The position numbers and the translations under genes are program-made. From Hephaestia mangrovi (GTDB taxonomy: Bacteria > Pseudomonadota > Alphaproteobacteria > Sphingomonadales > Sphingomonadaceae), in the NCBI RefSeq assembly GCF_019880555.1, contig NZ_JAINVU010000004.1, forward strand, positions 62,001 to 126,000: DNA of 64,000 nucleotides, read 5' to 3'. Shown here piece by piece: positions 16,026-24,741 of this stretch (position 1 is the first letter of the stretch; each line of letters begins with the position of its first letter). The notes below the pieces were generated by a model. That model did not search any database. It saw only the letters and a list, made by a program, of their open reading frames with translations, and was not told the DNA's origin.

Positions 16026-18122
16026 ATGAGAAACGTCGAGGTCGCCACCAACAAGTCCCGCCACACCGGTTTCGCCGGCAACTGGATCCCCGGCAGCGAT
16101 GGAGGAAGCTGGACGCAGCGCCGCCGGCTGATGGCCGTGCTGCGCCGCGCGCATCGCGTGCTGGGGGTGAAGAGAGACAGGTTGGGCGTGGGGCCGCTCG
16201 CGGCCGGTGGCCCCGTCTCGTCTGCGGAGATTTCGAGTGCTGATTCGGCGGCGACGGCCACCGGTTCTTTGGCCGTGGCAAAGGCGCTGCTCTATGCCGG
16301 TGCCGCCATTGCCGCGCTGGGGCTGTCCGCGCCGGCCCTCGCGCAAGTCCAGACCGGCCCCGGCGCATCGGCGACGGGATCCCGCGCCATCGCGATCGGC
16401 GACAGCTCATCCTCATCAGGGCTCGATTCCGTTGCCGAGGGCACGAATACTATCGCAAGTAACCAGAACGCCATCGCGATCGGTTTCCAGGGGATGGCAT
16501 CCGCACTGAACTCCGTCTATCTCGGCTCGCGCACTGCCGCCGGAACGGGCGCCATCGCACAGAGCGCCATCGCCATCGGCACGGATGTGACCGCATCTCA
16601 AGTCGATGCCATTGCGATGGGGCGTCAGTCGGTTTCAGCGACCCAATACGGTGTAGCGATCGGCTTGAACGCCAGCGCCACGGGCACTGGCGGGGCGGTC
16701 GCCATCGGCCAGGGCACGGTTTCAAGCGGCATCAATTCGGTGGCGCTTGGTGTCAGCGCACAGGCGGTCCTCGCCGGCGATATTGGCATTGGCTCCGGCA
16801 GCACCGCTACCGGCGGAAACTCCACCGCGATCGGCTCTGCCTCCTCGGCGAGTGGGCAAAACTCGTTCGCCGGCGGTCGTGCCGCCAGCGCAACTGGCGA
16901 CAATAGTGTCGCGGTCGGTGCCCAGGCTAATGTGGCGGGCACGGACTCGGCCGCGTTCGGCAACGTCGCCAACGCTTCGGCTGATTTCTCGCTTGCGCTG
17001 GGCAATTCAGCCGTGTCGAGCGGCGTCGGCTCGGTTGCCGCTGGATCGGGAGCGCAGGCTACCGATGTTTCCGCCGTTGCTATCGGCAACAATGCGGCAG
17101 CGACCGCCGCGCAAGCAACCGCGCTGGGATTGGGCGCGACAGCGGGCGGGCAGAGCGCCACGGCGATCGGCAGGCAGGCCAATGCCTCCGCGCTCAACGC
17201 CATTGCCATGGGGACCACCGCGACGGCCGATTCGGCGGACGCGGTGGCGATCGGCAACACTGCGACGGCGACCGGCGGCAAGGCGGTGTCGGTCGGCTCG
17301 GGCAACGTCGCGAGCGGCGACGGCGCGGTGTCGATCGGCGATCCGAACTATGCCAGCGGCACCGGCGCGGTGGCGCTGGGCGCGAACAACATCGCCAACA
17401 GCGACGGGACGGCGAGCGCGTCTGCAGCCAACGCGGCCAATGGCGTGGTGGCGCTGGGCAATAGCAATGTCGCGGTCGGCCAGGGCTCGGTGGCGATCGG
17501 CAACACCAGCCAGGCGCTTGCCGCCGGGTCGCTGGCGTTCGGTGACACGGCAAATGCCGCATCCGAAGGTGCTATTTCCATTGGCGTGAATGCGGCTTCC
17601 ACTGGCAGCGACTCGGTCGCGCTGGGCGGAGATTCGACATCGAACGGCTCCTATGCCTTGGCGGTCGGTTCCAGCACGAATGCCACCGGAGAGGAGACGG
17701 CGGCTTTCGGCGATCACGCAGGTGCGACTGCCGATTTCGCGACCGCCATCGGACGCTCTTCATTGGCCAGCAACGTTTCGGCAACGGCAATCGGCAGCGC
17801 TACGGTCGCCAGTGGCGACAGCGCCACCGCCGTCGGCCGCCAGTCGGTGGCGAGCGGCGTCGAGTCGTCGGCCTTGGGCAGCGTAGCTAACGCCATAGGC
17901 GATCAATCCACCGCTCTTGGCGCCGCTGCGCAGGCTAATAACGCGAACGACGTGGCGCTCGGATCCGGCTCGGTGACGGACGTGCCGCACACAGGAGATT
18001 TCGGTGTTGGAGCCGTCGGCACGGGGGCACCAGTGTCGTCTCGATCGGCAGTGTCGGTGCCGAGCGGCAGATCCAGAACGTCGGCGCGGGCGTGCTTTCA
18101 TCGACCTCTACCGACGCGGTGA
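16026..18122 (+). CDS. YadA-type trimeric autotransporter adhesin, 5' part (frameshifted)
   Basis: N-terminal part of a giant trimeric autotransporter. ATG 16026 follows GGAG at normal spacing. An unusually long leader of about 107 residues ends in a signal-peptide-like hydrophobic run and SAPALAQ. Then come dozens of head repeats of the Hep/Hag type (patterns like AIAIGxxAxATGxxSVALG) that would form a left-handed beta-roll head. Reading is lost at a G5 tract (18023-18027): residues after VGAVGTG become unrelated and a stop comes soon after. A second copy of the same 200-bp segment downstream is 1 base longer exactly here, so one G is missing. Restoring it fuses this frame to the next entry, giving about 2057 residues. 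Without it, no membrane anchor is made. Confidence 0.85.
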   Translation: MRNVEVATNKSRHTGFAGNWIPGSDGGSWTQRRRLMAVLRRAHRVLGVKRDRLGVGPLAAGGPVSSAEISSADSAATATGSLAVAKALLYAGAAIAALGLSAPALAQVQTGPGASATGSRAIAIGDSSSSSGLDSVAEGTNTIASNQNAIAIGFQGMASALNSVYLGSRTAAGTGAIAQSAIAIGTDVTASQVDAIAMGRQSVSATQYGVAIGLNASATGTGGAVAIGQGTVSSGINSVALGVSAQAVLAGDIGIGSGSTATGGNSTAIGSASSASGQNSFAGGRAASATGDNSVAVGAQANVAGTDSAAFGNVANASADFSLALGNSAVSSGVGSVAAGSGAQATDVSAVAIGNNAAATAAQATALGLGATAGGQSATAIGRQANASALNAIAMGTTATADSADAVAIGNTATATGGKAVSVGSGNVASGDGAVSIGDPNYASGTGAVALGANNIANSDGTASASAANAANGVVALGNSNVAVGQGSVAIGNTSQALAAGSLAFGDTANAASEGAISIGVNAASTGSDSVALGGDSTSNGSYALAVGSSTNATGEETAAFGDHAGATADFATAIGRSSLASNVSATAIGSATVASGDSATAVGRQSVASGVESSALGSVANAIGDQSTALGAAAQANNANDVALGSGSVTDVPHTGDFGVGAVGTGAPVSSRSAVSVPSGRSRTSARACFHRPLPTR

Positions 18123-18151
18123 ACGGGTCGCAGCTCTACGCGACCAATCAG
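17952..18151 (+). repeat. Direct repeat copy 1 inside adhesin (200 bp)
   Basis: Closely matches the segment at 18701-18901 (mostly third-position changes) and encodes the same GSVTD(V/A)PHTGDFGVGAVGTG ... STDAVNGSQLYATNQ module. It is one base shorter than copy 2, at the G tract 18023-18027. Confidence 0.85.
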
Positions 18152-21100
18152 GCGCTCACCACCTTGAGCGACACCGTCACGGCCGACGCGACACATTATG
18201 TCAGCATGAACGACGGTGGCACCATCCGGGGTAATTACAACAATGACGGTGCGACCGGGCTCAATTCGCTTGCGATCGGCCCGGATGCGGTTTCGGGATC
18301 GAGAACCAGCGCGGCCGTTGGCAATGGTGCCAGCACCGCAACCGGCGTCTTCTTTGATTCGGTGGCCTTCGGCTTTTCGGCGAGTACCGCGAACACGGCA
18401 GGCGTCGCGGTGGGTGCGCGGGCGTCGGTAACGAATATCGGCGGGGTCGCGGTCGGCGAGCGAACGACCAGCGGCGAATATGGCATCGCGCTCGGGTCCG
18501 GAGCCGGGTTTACCAATGGCGCCAGCGCGACCGGCGTCGGCGCCATCGCCATCGGTGGCGGCGATACGAGAAACGCGATCCTCGGCACACCGGCCGCCGC
18601 ATCCGGCGACCATGCCATTGCGATCGGGCAGACCTCCGTTGCCGACACGACGGGCGCGGTCGCGCTGGGCTATCAGGCGACGGCCACGGATGCCGGCGAT
18701 GTGGCGCTGGGCTCCGGCTCGGTGACGGACGCGCCGCACACAGGCGATTTCGGCGTCGGCGCGGTCGGAACCGGCGGTAGCAGCGTGGTTTCGGTCGGCA
18801 GCGCCGGCGCCGAACGGCAGATCCAGAATGTCGGCGCAGGCGTGCTTTCGTCGACCTCGACCGACGCGGTGAACGGCTCGCAGCTCTATGCGACCAATCA
18901 GCAGGTGGCGACCAACACCACCAACATCGCCGGCAACACCACGGCAATCAGCAATCTGACCACCGCCGTTACTGGTGGCGGGGTCGGCCCGGTGCAGCGC
19001 ACCGGCACGTCGGGACAGTTGGTGCTGGTGGCGCCGGGCGGATCGGGTGCGGCGCCCGGCACGGCGCAGCGGCTGAGCAATGTCGCGGCGGGCACCGCCG
19101 CCACCGATGCGGTCAACGTCAGCCAGCTCACCAGTGCGACCTCGGGGGTAACCACGGCGGGTCTGGACTTCACCGGCAACGACAACAGCGCCGGCAACGT
19201 ACACCGCAATCTCGGCCAGACGCTGGCGATCCAGGGCGCGGCGACCACGTCGGGCACCTATTCGGGCGGCAACATCAAGACGGTCACCGACCCGACCACG
19301 GGCGCGGTCAACATCCAGATGGCCGATGCGCCGACCTTCGGCGGCGTTACCATCAACGCCGGCGGCACCGGCAAGATCACGGGCGTTGCTGCCGGTACCG
19401 CGGGGACCGATGCGGTCAATGTCAACCAGCTCCAGGCGGTCGCGACGACCGCGAACGCCGGCTGGAACATCCAGACCAACGGCGACACCGCCACCAAGGT
19501 CGCGCCGGGTGACACGGTGCAATTGATCAATGGCCAGAACATCGCGGTCACGCGCAGCGGCTCCAATGTGACGATCGCGACCACCCCGGACCTGACGGCC
19601 GACAGCCTGACGCTGGCCAGCGGCCAGGTCTTCGACAGCACCGGCCTCGACATGGCGGGCACCAAGGTCACCGGCGTTGCGCCCGGAACGATCTCGTCGA
19701 CCTCGACCGACGCGGTGAACGGGTCGCAACTCTACGCGACCAACCAGGAGGTAACGACCAACACCACCAACATCGCCGGCAACACCACGGCGATCACCAA
19801 TCTCGGCAATCAGTCGACCACCAACACCACCGACATCGCCGCGCTCCAGCAGGATGCGCTGCTGTGGAACCCGACGCTCGGCGCCTATGACGCGAGCCAC
19901 AACAGCGGGTCGCCGCAGAAGATCACCAATGTCGCGGACGGCGATGTCAGCGCCGGCTCGACCGACGCGGTCAACGGCTCGCAGCTTTACGCGACCAATC
20001 AGCAGGTGGCGGCGAACACCACCGACATCACCAACGCCACCAATGCGCTGACCGCGATCAACAACGGCGCGGGGATCAAGTATTTCCACGCCAATTCGAC
20101 GCTTCCCGACAGCCAGGCAGTGGGCACCGACAGCGTCGCGGTCGGCCCGGCGGCAACCGCCAACGGCGACGACAGCATGGCGTTCGGCAATGGCGCGCTG
20201 GCATCGATCGACGGGTCGATCGCGCTCGGCTCCGGCTCGGCCGCCGATCGCGCGATCGCGCCGACATCGGGTACCATCCCGGCGGGCGTCGGCTTCATTC
20301 CCTACAATACCAGCGACGCGACGCTGCTGGGCTCGGTGTCGGTCGGCGATGCGGCTGCCGGCACCTATCGCCAGATCACCAATGTCGCCGACGGCACCAG
20401 CGCGCAGGACGCCGTCACGCTGCGCCAGTTACAGGGCGTGGCCGGCTCGCTATCGGTGACGACGACCAAATATTTCCACGCCAATTCGAGCGCCGGGGAT
20501 TCGCTTGCTGTCGGCCAGGAATCGGTGGCGGTCGGCCCGACCACCGTGGTCAACGGCGACAACGGCATCGGCATCGGCAATGGCGCGATCGTCCAGATGA
20601 CCGCGCCCGGCGGCACCGCGATCGGCGAGAACGCCCAGGTGTCGCAAGCCGACGGCGTGGCGCTCGGCACCAGCGCGACGGCGGATGCGATCCAGTCGGT
20701 CGCGCTTGGCGCCGGCGCGAACGCCAGCTTCTCGGGCAGCGTCGCGCTTGGCGCCGGCGCCACGACCTCGGTCGGCTCGCAGACCGGCTACACCGGCTAT
20801 GGCCTCGCCGCACCGCAGAACTCGGCAGGCGAGGTATCGGTTGGTTCGGCGGGTGCCGAACGGCAGCTCACCAACCTCGCCGCGGGCTCCGCCCCCACCG
20901 ACGCGGTCAATGTCAGCCAGCTCAGCCAGGTCGCGCAGAACACCGCCAGCGCGCTCGGCGGCGGCGCCAGCTACGACTCCAGCACCGGCGCCTATACCGC
21001 GCCCAGCTACACGGTGAACGGCACCACCTATAACAATGTCGGCGACGCCCTGGGCGCGCAGGGCGCGCAGATCAGCAATGTCGACAACCGCGTGACCCAG

Positions 21101-22198
21101 GTCGAGACCAACACCAATAATCTCGGCAACAGCACAGCCGCCGGTCTTGGCGGCAACTCGAGCTACGACCCGAGCACGGGCACGGTGACCACGTCGCTCG
21201 ACGTCGGCGGCAACAACTACAGCAACGTCAATGACGCCCTGCAGGCGCTGAACGCGACGGCGAGTGCCGGCTGGAACATCTCGGCCAACGGCGGCCCGGC
21301 GACCAACGTGCCGTCCAACGGCACGCTCAACGTGACCGCCGGATCGAACACGGTGGTTACGCTTAATGGCAATCAGCTTCAAATCGCGATGGCCGACAAT
21401 CCGACATTCTCCGGGACCGTGAACGCGCAGGGTGGTCTCACGGTCGGCGCCGGCACGACCGTCGACATGGGCGGGAATGTCGTCCAGAATGTTGGCGACG
21501 GCGATGTCAGTGCGGGGTCGACCGACGCCGTAAACGGCTCGCAACTCTACGACACCAATCAGCAGGTCGCCGCGCTCGGCAATGGCGACGCGGGGCCGTT
21601 CCGCTCGAACAACACCAGCGGCATGGCCGCGCCCAGTGCTGCCGGTGACGATTCGGTCGCTGGGGGCTTCGGCGCCGTCGCCAGCGGCGCGCATTCGACC
21701 GCGCTCGGTGCCGGCGCGCAGGCGACCGGCAACAACTCGGTGGCGCTCGGCTACGCCTCGACCGACGATGGCCGCGACAATGTCGTCTCGGTCGGTTCGG
21801 CAGGGGCGGAGCGGCAGATCACCAATGTCGCGGCCGGCACGCAGGATACCGATGCGGTCAACGTCGGACAGCTCAACAGCGGCCTCTCGGATACGCTGGC
21901 GAGCGCGAATGCCTATACCGACCGCAGGGTGTCGGGGCTTGCGTTCGATCTCACCAAGTTCCGGCGCGACGCCAATGCGGGAACCGCCGGCGCGCTGGCC
22001 GCGGCGGGGCTGCCCCAAGCGTTTGAGCCCGGGCGCGGCATGCTCGCCTTCAGCGCCGGCACCTACCAGGGGCAGTCGGCCTTCGCATTGGGACTGTCGC
22101 GCGTGATGGACGACGGCATGACCATCGTCAAAGCCGGTGCCATCTATGACAGCCAGGACCATCTCGGCGCCAATGTCGGCGTCGGCTTCCAGTTCTGA
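18092..22198 (+). CDS. YadA-type trimeric autotransporter adhesin, 3' part
   Basis: The rest of the adhesin in the other frame; the listed GTG start is only the first start-like codon after the frameshift, and this part has no signal peptide of its own. It contains five copies of the neck/stalk motif STDAVNGSQLY(A/D)TNQ, several DAVNVSQL connectors, a second head-like block, and a C-terminal YadA anchor of about 85 residues (starting near SGLAFDLTKFRRDANAGT and ending GVGFQF) that forms the trimeric 12-strand barrel and exports the passenger. The terminal Phe is the expected outer-membrane signal. Every anchor feature looks intact, which argues the gene was recently functional. BamE-like and Skp-like genes follow directly. 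Confidence 0.85.
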   Translation: MLSSTSTDAVNGSQLYATNQALTTLSDTVTADATHYVSMNDGGTIRGNYNNDGATGLNSLAIGPDAVSGSRTSAAVGNGASTATGVFFDSVAFGFSASTANTAGVAVGARASVTNIGGVAVGERTTSGEYGIALGSGAGFTNGASATGVGAIAIGGGDTRNAILGTPAAASGDHAIAIGQTSVADTTGAVALGYQATATDAGDVALGSGSVTDAPHTGDFGVGAVGTGGSSVVSVGSAGAERQIQNVGAGVLSSTSTDAVNGSQLYATNQQVATNTTNIAGNTTAISNLTTAVTGGGVGPVQRTGTSGQLVLVAPGGSGAAPGTAQRLSNVAAGTAATDAVNVSQLTSATSGVTTAGLDFTGNDNSAGNVHRNLGQTLAIQGAATTSGTYSGGNIKTVTDPTTGAVNIQMADAPTFGGVTINAGGTGKITGVAAGTAGTDAVNVNQLQAVATTANAGWNIQTNGDTATKVAPGDTVQLINGQNIAVTRSGSNVTIATTPDLTADSLTLASGQVFDSTGLDMAGTKVTGVAPGTISSTSTDAVNGSQLYATNQEVTTNTTNIAGNTTAITNLGNQSTTNTTDIAALQQDALLWNPTLGAYDASHNSGSPQKITNVADGDVSAGSTDAVNGSQLYATNQQVAANTTDITNATNALTAINNGAGIKYFHANSTLPDSQAVGTDSVAVGPAATANGDDSMAFGNGALASIDGSIALGSGSAADRAIAPTSGTIPAGVGFIPYNTSDATLLGSVSVGDAAAGTYRQITNVADGTSAQDAVTLRQLQGVAGSLSVTTTKYFHANSSAGDSLAVGQESVAVGPTTVVNGDNGIGIGNGAIVQMTAPGGTAIGENAQVSQADGVALGTSATADAIQSVALGAGANASFSGSVALGAGATTSVGSQTGYTGYGLAAPQNSAGEVSVGSAGAERQLTNLAAGSAPTDAVNVSQLSQVAQNTASALGGGASYDSSTGAYTAPSYTVNGTTYNNVGDALGAQGAQISNVDNRVTQVETNTNNLGNSTAAGLGGNSSYDPSTGTVTTSLDVGGNNYSNVNDALQALNATASAGWNISANGGPATNVPSNGTLNVTAGSNTVVTLNGNQLQIAMADNPTFSGTVNAQGGLTVGAGTTVDMGGNVVQNVGDGDVSAGSTDAVNGSQLYDTNQQVAALGNGDAGPFRSNNTSGMAAPSAAGDDSVAGGFGAVASGAHSTALGAGAQATGNNSVALGYASTDDGRDNVVSVGSAGAERQITNVAAGTQDTDAVNVGQLNSGLSDTLASANAYTDRRVSGLAFDLTKFRRDANAGTAGALAAAGLPQAFEPGRGMLAFSAGTYQGQSAFALGLSRVMDDGMTIVKAGAIYDSQDHLGANVGVGFQF
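18701..18901 (+). repeat. Direct repeat copy 2 inside adhesin (201 bp)
   Basis: The in-frame counterpart of the segment at 17952-18151. It gives the template for how copy 1 should read and so locates the missing base. Recombination between the copies would delete about 750 bp of head sequence. Confidence 0.85.
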
Positions 22199-22231
22199 TC
22201 CCCTGCGCCCGATCTTCTCATGGAGGATGCA

Positions 22232-22672
22232 ATGAAACTCAGGTTGCTCGCCCTTCCGCTTCTCGTTGGTGTCGGGCTCGTCCCCGTAGTCGCGACCGCC
22301 GCTGAAAAAGATGATGCCAAGCCTGCTGATCCCGCGACGAACTATGCCGGCAACGTCGACCCAGCCGCCTTCCGCCCGGTACCGCACAAGAAGCTGGGAA
22401 CGGTCACGACGCCGGCCACGGTGCGGCTGATCACGCCTGGCATCGACAAATTCTCGATCTATCGGCTGATCGGACCGCCTCATTTCGGCGAAACGATCAC
22501 GCGTCGCTGGGATTACGTACTGTTCTTCCCGCCGACGTCAGGCAGCACCGAACGGATGCGTTGTCGCATGGCGCTCCGGTTCATCCGGCATCGTGGTCGG
22601 TACAATGTTGTGGTGTCCCAGGTGATCTGGCAGGACCAGGCCTGCGCCGATCGCGTTGCGGCGGCGGGCTAA
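22232..22672 (+). CDS. Exported BamE/OmlA-like protein, adhesin helper candidate
   Basis: A 146-residue protein with a signal peptide (MKLRLLALPLLVGVGLVPVVATA). Its C-terminal half has the SmpA/OmlA (BamE) pattern: FSIYRLIGPPHFGE, then RRWDYVLFF, and a closing VIWQDQACA in which Trp and Cys fall where this family usually has them. BamE-type domains act in outer-membrane protein assembly. In Acinetobacter the protein TpgA, with such a domain plus an OmpA-like part, helps the adhesin Ata reach the surface; here only the BamE-like part is present. It starts 33 nt after the adhesin stop behind a GGAGG, so co-expression is likely. The functional link is inference. Confidence 0.7.
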   Translation: MKLRLLALPLLVGVGLVPVVATAAEKDDAKPADPATNYAGNVDPAAFRPVPHKKLGTVTTPATVRLITPGIDKFSIYRLIGPPHFGETITRRWDYVLFFPPTSGSTERMRCRMALRFIRHRGRYNVVVSQVIWQDQACADRVAAAG

Positions 22673-22692
22673 TTCGGGAGAGAAGCGGCACG

Positions 22693-23223
22693 ATGCGATC
22701 GATCAGGCTGGTTGCCGCCGCATTGTTGGCCTGTGCCGGCGCACCAGCCACGGCACAGACATTCGGACCGCCGATCCACGGCATATGCCTGTTGTCGCGA
22801 ACGGGGGCGATTAATGGTTCGCGCGCCGGGCAATCGATGCAAGCCCAGCTCAAGCGGATGCAGGCGTCGCTGAACGGCGATCTCGCGCAGCGCCGCGCCG
22901 CGCTGGACCAGCAACGGCGCCAGCTCGAAGCCCGGCAAGGCTCGATCGCGCCAATCGATTACAAGCGCCAGATCGAAGTTCTCGATCAGCAGGCGCAGGG
23001 ACTCGAGCAGGCGCAAAATGCCCGGTTCATTGCGGCCCAGCAGCGTGGCCAGCAACAACTCGATCGGGCTCTCGGCACGGCGCTGGCCAAGGTCGTCACG
23101 CGTCAGGCCTGCAGCGTGGTGCTCGAACGCGACAATTCCTACGGCTGGAACAACGCTATGGATATCACTGGTGATGTGACGCAGGAGATGGATGCGACGC
23201 TGCAGACCGTTGTCTTGCAATGA
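22693..23223 (+). CDS. Periplasmic chaperone, Skp/OmpH family
   Basis: A 176-residue exported protein: signal peptide to ATAQT, then a long charged coiled coil (residues about 45-130, rich in Q, R, A and E) that would form the tentacle arms, and a C-terminal beta segment. This is the layout of Skp, the trimeric chaperone that holds unfolded outer-membrane proteins in the periplasm. The usual housekeeping skp gene sits next to bamA; this one sits after a trimeric autotransporter instead, so it is probably a specialised paralogue. It begins 21 nt after the BamE-like gene. The motif GAINGSRAGQSMQAQLKRM matches the OmpH N-terminal region. Confidence 0.75.
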   Translation: MRSIRLVAAALLACAGAPATAQTFGPPIHGICLLSRTGAINGSRAGQSMQAQLKRMQASLNGDLAQRRAALDQQRRQLEARQGSIAPIDYKRQIEVLDQQAQGLEQAQNARFIAAQQRGQQQLDRALGTALAKVVTRQACSVVLERDNSYGWNNAMDITGDVTQEMDATLQTVVLQ

Positions 23224-23289
23224 GACGCCGAGCAGGCTGATCGACGCTTCGACGGCGCCGTGCCGATGCCGCCATTGACGCGTCCTCCC

Positions 23290-24153
23290 TCAGGCTGCTG
23301 ATTTATCCGAACGCCGGTGGCCGAGCGCGACCTCGCGCTCGAGCTTGACGCACAAGGCGAGATAATAATCGCGCAGGAAACCTTCATCGTCGCCATCGTC
23401 CGGCAGGCCGGCCTTGCGACGAATAGAGCCGGCGACCAGCGTCATCGTGTCCGGATTGTGCCGGCGCAACACGTCTTCTAGCGTCTGCAATTCGTAGATG
23501 CCGTAGAGGCGCAGCGTCGCGTCGCTGAACTGACGGCGCGGCTGTTCGGCGCGCGGCGCAGCGATATCCGCGGCGAGGCGGGCGCGGACATTGTGCACTA
23601 CCCAGGTGCCGGCAAGCAGATCACCGACGCGTAGGCGATCGCGATTGAACAGCGGAAACAATGCGAAGATGCCGGTCCAGGCGAGCATGAACAACGTCAT
23701 GAACGCGTCGCCGCTGCTCGTCATCGCGAGCGCGGTGAGCGGCAGGAAGATTTCGATCTCGCGCATCGCGTTGCGCACGATCACCGCGCCACCGGTCAGC
23801 CGGGCGCCGTCGCGCGCGACGACGCGCAAGCCGAGCAGGCGCTTGCCCGGCGTCGCGCCGCGGCCGCCGATCTCGAACAGCGTGAACCAGCCGTTGCGTA
23901 GTACGAAGAAGCCGAGCAGCCAGATCACCGTCGCGGCATCGTCCGAGCCGTTGGTGCCCGCTTCGTGCTCGACGAACGCGATCAGCAGGGTCGCGAGCAC
24001 CAGCGTCAAGACCAGGATCACGGCGTCGATCATGAACGCCGCTGCTCGCTCGCCCGCGCCACCGAGATCGAGCTGCAAGTCTACGCCTTCGGGCGTGATG
24101 AAGCTGCGCCGCATGGAGCGGGGCGCGTGGATGCGACGACTAGACCCGGCCAT
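23290..24153 (-). CDS. RDD family membrane protein
   Basis: A 287-residue integral membrane protein with an RDD domain: a first hydrophobic helix after GERAAAFMIDAVILVL (the R and D residues that name the family), a middle GRGATPGKRLLGLRVVARDG loop, and further membrane helices to about residue 180. A soluble C-terminal tail of about 100 residues follows (DATLRLYGIYELQTLEDVLRR...). Function is not established for this family; some members are ion antiporters. The start overlaps the SpoIIM-like gene by 14 nt, so they are probably co-transcribed; ATG 24114 is an alternative start with no better ribosome site. Confidence 0.85.
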   Translation of the reverse strand: MAGSSRRIHAPRSMRRSFITPEGVDLQLDLGGAGERAAAFMIDAVILVLTLVLATLLIAFVEHEAGTNGSDDAATVIWLLGFFVLRNGWFTLFEIGGRGATPGKRLLGLRVVARDGARLTGGAVIVRNAMREIEIFLPLTALAMTSSGDAFMTLFMLAWTGIFALFPLFNRDRLRVGDLLAGTWVVHNVRARLAADIAAPRAEQPRRQFSDATLRLYGIYELQTLEDVLRRHNPDTMTLVAGSIRRKAGLPDDGDDEGFLRDYYLALCVKLEREVALGHRRSDKSAA

Positions 24154-24655
24154 CGCGGCCTCGCGGCAGATAATAATAGATTAGCCAACCGGCAAAGATG
24201 ACGCCGCCGATCGCATAGCGTTGCCAGTCGATCGTGACGGTCTGGCGGCCGATTCCTTCGAGCAGCCCGGCGACGAGCAGCATCAGTACCACGCCGGCCA
24301 TCGCCACGCCGGCGCTGCGCCCCGCCTCGACCGCCGAATCGAGCCTCGCCGCGCGGCCGGGAAAGGCGATGGCGAGCCCGATGCGGAACCCGGCAGCGCC
24401 GGCCAGCGTGATGGCGAACAGCTCAGTGGTGCCATGAATCATGATCCAGCCAAGGAACGGCATGGCCAATCCCTTTGCGGCATAGACGCGTAGCAGCGCG
24501 CCGAGCATCAGCCCGTTATAGACGAGCAGCAGCGCGGTCGGCACCGCGAAGGCGAACCCCAGCGCGAAGGCGAACAGCGCGATCTGCGCATTGTGCGTGA
24601 ACAGCGCGGTGGCGAAGGTCGTCAACGGATCCTTGTCGCTGCCGTGATAGAGCAT
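24140..24655 (-). CDS. Stage II sporulation protein M-like membrane protein, 5'-truncated
   Basis: A 171-residue multi-pass protein carrying the C-terminal part of the SpoIIM/DUF95 family: HNAQIALFAFALGFAFAVPTALLLVYNG, then MIHGTTELFAITLAGAAGFRIG, the most conserved family block. In-frame homologous-looking sequence continues upstream of ATG 24655 (AAYLLVAHDPSWFYG) to about 24770, where a TGA and unrelated DNA begin. Relatives are around 320 residues, so roughly the first third is missing. The missing 5' end abuts the equally truncated next gene on the other strand. Probably non-functional unless the junction is an assembly artefact. Confidence 0.7.
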   Translation of the reverse strand: MLYHGSDKDPLTTFATALFTHNAQIALFAFALGFAFAVPTALLLVYNGLMLGALLRVYAAKGLAMPFLGWIMIHGTTELFAITLAGAAGFRIGLAIAFPGRAARLDSAVEAGRSAGVAMAGVVLMLLVAGLLEGIGRQTVTIDWQRYAIGGVIFAGWLIYYYLPRGRDGRV

Positions 24656-24741
24656 ATTGCGCAGCGTTTCGGCCGAAGCGCCCGGATTGCGGCCTTGGGC
24701 CAGCGCGTCGGGGATGATCCCGTAAAACCAACTCGGATCGT

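Noticed and set aside
16026..22198. CRISPR-like or tandem DNA repeats in the adhesin
   Set aside because: The short repeats code for head and stalk motifs of one protein; they are not spacer-separated direct repeats.
20450..22483. Very long reverse-strand frame (677 codons) opposite the adhesin
   Set aside because: Repeats of the adhesin on the other strand keep the frame open; no signal, motif or ribosome site.
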